A stretch of 11,644 bases of DNA, taken from the NCBI GenBank assembly GCA_045656345.1, contig JAZOQZ010000083.1, positions 1-11,644 of the forward strand. The letters run 5' to 3'. Positions 6,914-11,644 of the stretch are shown in pieces. Both the position numbers and the translations under genes were made by a program. The notes under the pieces were generated by a model that saw nothing but the letters and a program-made list of their open reading frames with translations, made no database searches and had not been told where the DNA came from. The stretch is from SIG452 sp045656345. GTDB taxonomy: Bacteria; Bacillota; Clostridia; UMGS1840. Each line of letters begins with the position of its first letter. Position 1 is the stretch's first letter.

Positions 6914-9900
6914 CGCCTGGAAACCGTTACAAATACCCAGCATCAGACCGTCTCTCTGATAGAGCAGTCGGTTGATAGCGTCTTTGATTTTCGGGTTACG
7001 GAGTACCGCAGAGATAAATTTACCGCTGCCGTCAGGCTCGTCACCGCCGGAAAAACCACCGGGAATCATCATAATCTGAGATTTTTCGATGGCATTTGCC
7101 ATCGCTTCTACGGATTCTTCCAACATAGAAACTGTGAGGTTTTTAAATACCATAATTTCGGGTTCCGCACCTGCTTTTTCAAAGCGTCTTGCAGAATCGT
7201 ATTCACAGTTGGAACCGGGGAATACGGGAATTAAAACCTTGGGTTTTGCCACTTTAATGGAAGAAGTCACGATGTTGGCAGCTTTGTATTCGCAATCTGC
7301 CATCTCACCGCTAATTTCATCTGCATAAGGCGGATATACTTTTGCCAGGGGTTTTTCAAAGGTGTCGGACAGGTCAGCTAAGTTATAGTCTTTGCCACCC
7401 ATCACGATGGTTTCAGATTCGTTGGTAGTACCGATTAAGGTAGCATCTAAATCTTTTACAGTTTCTACCACAAAGGAACCGTATTTTTTATCAAATAAGC
7501 CGTCTTCTTTTGCAAAAGTGAAACCGATGCGGTTACCCAGCACCATTTTGGTTACTGCTTCTGCAATACCGCCATAAGAAACAGCAGATGCAGAAATCAC
7601 AGTTCCATTTGCCAGGTTTTCTTCTAACCAATGGATATTTTCCAGGAATTTATCCATATCAAGGAGTCCGTTCTCTAAAACAGGAGTTTCCAACAGATAT
7701 ACTTTGGAATTTTTCTGTTTCATTTCCCGGGAAATAATATTTTTGGTGGAAACAGGTGCAATGGCGAAAGATACCAATGTGGGAGGAACATCCATATCGT
7801 TAAAGGAACCGGACATAGAGTCCTTTCCGCCGATTGCCGCAATTTTAAGCAATTTCTGTGCGTGATATGCACCCAGTAACGCTGCAAAAGGTTTGCCCCA
7901 ACGGGTAGATTCATCACGCAGACGTTCAAAATATTCCTGGAAAGTTAAATAGGTGTCAGACAGTTTTGCACCTGCCGCAATAATTCTTGCAACAGACTCA
8001 ATTACCGCATAGTATGCACCGTGGAAGGTGGATACAGAAGACAGTTTGGAATTGTATCCGTAGCTCATTACGGTGGCGGTGGTGGTATCGCCGTATTCTA
8101 CGGGAATTTTTGCCGCCATAACATCTTCGGGAGTCAGTTCATATTTTCCGCCAAAAGGCATCAGGACAGTTGCCGCACCGATGGTGGAGTCAAAGTTTTC
8201 AATCAAGCCCTTCTGAGAGCAGATATTTAAATCGGAGAGCATTTCGGTAAGGTCAGAAAATTCTCCGCACAGTGCATTTTTCAGTTCGATTTTCGGAACG
8301 GTTACTTTTGCCTGTTTGGAAGCACCGTTGGAATTCAAGAAAGTTCTGGACAGATTTACGATTTTGTTGCCTCTCCAGTACATTTCCAGTCGATTGGTGT
8401 CGGTAACATCTGCAACTAAGGTTGCTTCCAAGTTTTCTTCGTTGGCATAGGCGATGAATTTATCCGCATCACTTGCTGCCACCACAACTGCCATACGTTC
8501 CTGAGACTCGGAAATTGCCAGTTCGGTTCCATCTAAGCCTTCATATTTTTTCGGAACTTTATCCAGCTGAATCACCAGACCGTCACACAGTTCGCCGATT
8601 GCAACAGACACACCGCCAGCACCAAAGTCATTACAACGTTTGATTAAGGTGGTAACTTCTTTTTTTCTCATCAGACGCTGGATTTTACGTTCTTCGGGAG
8701 GATTACCCTTCTGCACTTCTGCACCACAGGATTCCAAGGATTCCATGGTGTGAGCTTTGGAAGAACCAGTTGCACCGCCGCAACCGTCACGTCCGGTTCT
8801 GCCGCCAAGCAGAATGATTTTATCACCGGGCTGGGGACGTTCTCTTACTACACTTGCTTTGGGAACAGCACCAACAACAGCACCGATTTCCAAACGTTTT
8901 GCAACATAACCTTCGTCATATACTTCTCTTACCAAGCCGGTTGCCAGACCAATCTGGTTTCCGTAGGAGCTATAACCTTTTGCCGCAACTTTGGAAATTT
9001 TTCTCTGAGGCAGTTTACCGGGCAGGGTTTCTTTTAAGGATTTTCTCGGGTCACCACTACCGGTAATACGCATTGCCTGATACACATAGGAACGGCCGGA
9101 AAGCGGGTCACGGATAGCACCGCCCAAACAGGTTGCCGCACCGCCGAAAGGTTCAATTTCGGTGGGATGGTTATGAGTTTCGTTTTTAAACATAATGAGG
9201 TAAGCTTCTTTTTTTCCGTTTACTTCCGCTTCTACCTCAATAGAACATGCATTGATTTCTTCGGATTCATCCAAATTTTTCAAGTAACCCATTTTTTTCA
9301 GTTCTTTTGCCGCAATGGTGGCAATGTCCATCAAACAAACGGGTTTTTCACTTCTACCCAAAGAAATTCTTGCATTGCAATAATCGTTGTAAACTTCATT
9401 CACCATCTCATCTTCCACTTTGATATCGGTTAAGTGAGTTGCAAAGGTGGTATGACGGCAATGGTCAGACCAATAGGTGTCAATCATACGAAGCTCAGTT
9501 AAAGTGGGATTTCTTCCTTCTTCGTCTTTAAAATATTTCTGACAGAAGGAAATATCGTCAAAGTCCATAGCAAAGCCATAATCAGAAATCATCTGTTTTA
9601 AGGCTGCTTCGTCTGCACTGATGAAGCCGTCAATCACAGCAACATCTGCAGGTTCTGTAACCACATCAATCAATGTGGTGGGTTTTTGGGCTTTTGCTTC
9701 TCTTGCTTCCACGGGGTTAATCAGATATTTTTTGATTTCCTCCAATTTTTCATCGGAAACATTTCCCAAAAAAGCATACACGGTTGCAGTCTTCACGATG
9801 GGACGTTCTTTCCCGGTGATAACCTGCACACACTGTGCTGCAGAGTCTGCTCTCTGGTCGTACTGACCGGGCAGATATTCCATCACAAATGTTTTGGCAT

Positions 9901-10139
9901 TTCCTAAATCAACGGTTTCATCATATACAAAATCCTGCATCGGTTCAGAGAAGATAACATATTTTGCTTTTTCGTATTCTTCTTTGGTGATGCCGTAAAT
10001 ATCGTAGCGAACCAGAACACGAACCTGTTCCAGATCTTTGATATTCAAGTTGTCTCTTAAATCTTTACATACGGATTTTGCAGCAATGTCAAAACCGTTT
10101 TTCTTTTCTGCATAAATTCTAAAAATTTCCATAACCTGA

Positions 10140-10144
10140 CTCCT
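10140..10144 (-). promoter_or_regulatory. Shine-Dalgarno of purL
   Basis: The minus strand reads AGGAG, 7 nt before the ATG at 10132-10130, between the TPR gene stop (10159-10157) and purL. The intact initiation signal shows that purL is still set up to be translated. Confidence 0.7.
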
Positions 10145-10156
10145 ACTATGTTCTTT

Positions 10157-10912
10157 CTATTGTTCTTTTGCTACAATGTTCTTAAGGCTTTGCAAATATG
10201 CTTCCACAGCACCTTTACGGATGGTGGTAACACCTGAGAACTCCTGGTTCAATGCTTCTTCCAGCATTTCAACTGCCTGATGAATGTCCCCCGACTTTTC
10301 CAACACACAAGCATAATTGTAATACGCTTCGGGGAAATTCGGATTTTTATCAATCAGCTGAGAATAAATTTCCTTCGCCTTGTCATATTCACCCTGGTGA
10401 AACAAACTTAATCCGTAGTTATCACAAATTACCGGGTTATCGGGATTGAACTGATATGCTTCTTCATTTGCTTTAACGTAATATTCCTGATCTGCTGTGA
10501 GAATTGCCATGTATCCATAGGTAGCATAAAAGTTACTGTTAACAAAGCCACCCTCCTTAATGGATTCTAAAATTTCTCTGGCTTCCGAAATTTCTTTGTT
10601 TTGCAAGGCGATAATCGCCATCATACATCTTGCCTGACCTTTCACGGCAGGTTTTGCTTTGGAATCCATCAAAAGAAGATTCAGTATTTTTTTGGATTCT
10701 CTTTCTTCTCCGAATTTTAGTTCGGCATAAGCTACCTGAATCCGTTGAGCAGGGGTAAGTCCCTGCCGGTATGCCTTGCGAAGATGCTCCATTCCGAGAG
10801 AACTGTCTCCGCCAAGCACCTCTTTCACACCTTTACGGTATGCAATGAGTGACCGTTTCTTAAACAGATAAAACACCACGAATACAAACAGTATAATTCC
10901 AAGAAGACTCAT
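10157..10912 (-). CDS. Membrane-anchored tetratricopeptide repeat protein, function unknown
   Basis: The product is 251 aa. The N-terminus SLLGIILFVFVVFYLF is a hydrophobic span of about 16 residues, followed by KKRSLIAYRKG, so the rest most likely lies in the cytoplasm with the N-terminus outside. The remainder is alpha-helical repeat sequence. The two clearest TPR units are about 157-190 (NPDNPVICDNYGLSLFHQGE and onward) and 191-224 (PNFPEAYYNYACVLEKSGD and onward). Weaker repeats probably fill 38-150. TPR proteins act as protein-binding scaffolds, and no partner can be read from this sequence. The ATG at 10912 has AAGGAAGG upstream. The gene sits 35 nt after asnS and 24 nt before purL, so it is probably co-transcribed with both. 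I do not recognise a named family. Confidence 0.85.
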   Translation of the reverse strand: MSLLGIILFVFVVFYLFKKRSLIAYRKGVKEVLGGDSSLGMEHLRKAYRQGLTPAQRIQVAYAELKFGEERESKKILNLLLMDSKAKPAVKGQARCMMAIIALQNKEISEAREILESIKEGGFVNSNFYATYGYMAILTADQEYYVKANEEAYQFNPDNPVICDNYGLSLFHQGEYDKAKEIYSQLIDKNPNFPEAYYNYACVLEKSGDIHQAVEMLEEALNQEFSGVTTIRKGAVEAYLQSLKNIVAKEQ

Positions 10913-10947
10913 TTTTGTTCAATCCTTCCTTGCGATAGAGGTAAAAA

Positions 10948-11644
10948 CTAAAATTCGGCGGTACCCACTGTTCTGGGGAACGGGATAACGTCACGAATGT
11001 TGGACATACCTGTTAAATACATAATCGCACGTTCAAAACCGAGACCATAGCCTGCGTGTTTATTAGAGCCGTATTTTCTTAAATCCAGGTAGAATCCGTA
11101 ATCCTCTTCGTTTAAGCCCATTTCTTTCATGCGTTCTAAGAGAATATCCATTCTTTCTTCTCTCTGGCTTCCGCCGATGATTTCACCAACGCCGGGAACC
11201 AGACAGTCCATAGCGGCAACGGTTTTGCCATCGTCGTTTAAACGCATATAGAATGCTTTAATATCCTTGGGATAGTCAGTAACGAAAATGGGTTTTTTGA
11301 ACACGGTTTCGGTTAAGTAACGTTCGTGTTCGGTTTGCAGGTCAATACCCCATTTTACGGGATATTCAAATTTTTCACCGCAGTTTTCCAAAATTTCAAC
11401 TGCTTCGGTATAGGTTACTCTGCCGAAATCGGAATTTGCAACAAAGTTTAATCTTTCAAGCAATGTTTTATCAACAAAGTTATTAAAGAATTCCATTTCT
11501 TCGGGAGCATTTTGTAAAACATAACGGATGATGTATTTTAACATATCCTCTGCTAATTCCATATCGTCATTCAAATCTGCAAATGCAATTTCAGGTTCAA
11601 TCATCCAGAACTCAGCAGCGTGACGGCTGGTGTTGGAATTCTCT
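10948..11644 (-). CDS. asnS: Asparaginyl-tRNA synthetase, C-terminal half (begins beyond window end)
   Basis: The frame is open from the window edge to TAG at 10950-10948, giving 231 residues, about half of a typical bacterial AsnRS. It starts in the class II motif 2 region with ENSNTSRHAAEFWMIEPEIAF, the signature of AsnRS, continues through VPGVGEIIGGSQREER, and ends with motif 3 (GYGLGFERAIMYLTGM) and the C-terminus IPFPRTVGTAEF. A Met at 11604 is internal to motif 2 and is not the start. The enzyme charges tRNA-Asn with asparagine in an ATP-dependent reaction in the cytoplasm. It is the first gene visible in the co-directional series. The final segment commonly reads RTPGNAEF or similar; the Val and Thr here are modest variations. 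Confidence 0.96.
   Translation of the reverse strand, partial: ENSNTSRHAAEFWMIEPEIAFADLNDDMELAEDMLKYIIRYVLQNAPEEMEFFNNFVDKTLLERLNFVANSDFGRVTYTEAVEILENCGEKFEYPVKWGIDLQTEHERYLTETVFKKPIFVTDYPKDIKAFYMRLNDDGKTVAAMDCLVPGVGEIIGGSQREERMDILLERMKEMGLNEEDYGFYLDLRKYGSNKHAGYGLGFERAIMYLTGMSNIRDVIPFPRTVGTAEF

Larger units (their letters stand above)
6449..10132 (-). pseudogene. purL: Phosphoribosylformylglycinamidine (FGAM) synthase, long form, interrupted by an in-frame TGA
   Basis: PurL converts FGAR, glutamine and ATP to FGAM in de novo purine synthesis. The frame from ATG 10132 to TAA 6449 is 1228 codons, right for the single-chain long form, but codon 1074 is TGA. Before it: a PurS-like N-terminal region (about 1-160), linker and first synthetase domain with TYWSDHCRHTTF (219-230) and NETHNHPTEIEPFGGAA (317-333), the Gly-rich segment GGRTGRDGCGGATGSSKA (443-460), the second synthetase domain with AIGGKDSMSG (766-775), and the start of the glutaminase domain (from about 965) with GGFSGGDE and nucleophile C1068 in GICNGFQA. 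After it: HGEGRF (1135-1140) and GHSER (1198 and 1200 completing the triad). The ATG has AGGAG 7 nt upstream and is 24 nt after the TPR gene. As written, translation would end at 1073 residues, leaving an intact synthetase but a broken glutaminase. This could be a true nonsense mutation or a base error. Confidence 0.9.

Noticed and set aside
7089..9907. Several plus-strand open frames of 60-95 codons opposite purL.
   Set aside because: They lie entirely antisense to a strongly conserved enzyme, overlap each other in different frames, and show no recognisable protein features.

Overview
The window is a gene-dense stretch of a low-to-moderate-GC bacterial chromosome. The lineage is most likely an anaerobic member of the Clostridia or a related Firmicute, quite possibly uncultured. 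This rests on the content: an Rnf ferredoxin:NAD+ oxidoreductase cluster, a VanW/G5 envelope protein of the YoaR type, the long single-chain FGAM synthase with a fused glutaminase domain, and strong AGGAGG-like ribosome binding sites. Nothing suggests phage, plasmid, transposon or CRISPR content. All supported genes lie on the minus strand, so transcription runs from high to low coordinates.

In transcription order the genes are: the C-terminal half of asparaginyl-tRNA synthetase (11644-10948, entering from outside the window); a membrane-anchored TPR protein (10912-10157); FGAM synthase PurL (10132-6449, interrupted by an in-frame TGA at 6913-6911); a trimeric-type purine nucleoside phosphorylase (6434-5625); an S-adenosylhomocysteine hydrolase family enzyme of the short archaeal/Thermotoga type (5602-4379); a VanW/G5-domain anchored envelope protein (4321-2534); rnfC (2497-1196); rnfD (1134-184); and the start of rnfG (168-1, leaving the window). 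Gaps between genes are 14 to 61 nt, and no factor-independent terminator is visible in any of them. There is no gene-free stretch over 300 bases. The only plausible internal promoter is in the 57-nt AT-rich gap between the hydrolase and the VanW gene, which would divide the region into a purine/SAM-recycling block and an envelope/Rnf block.

The purine block makes metabolic sense. PurL performs step four of de novo IMP synthesis, the SAHH-family enzyme releases homocysteine and a nucleoside from used SAM, and the phosphorylase recovers the base from that nucleoside. The Rnf block encodes part of a membrane complex that couples ferredoxin oxidation to NAD+ reduction and ion transport.

The most notable observation is the in-frame TGA in purL. 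It replaces an expected Leu codon in the conserved motif right after the glutaminase nucleophile Cys. The downstream 153 codons are fully conserved in frame and carry the rest of the catalytic triad. A recent nonsense mutation or a sequence error is the most likely explanation. A second point is that the hydrolase has Lys where human SAHH has the adenine-contacting Glu59, and it sits next to a 6-oxopurine-type phosphorylase. This suggests it may act on S-inosylhomocysteine. I see no clearly new biological system here; most of the window is ordinary core-genome content.
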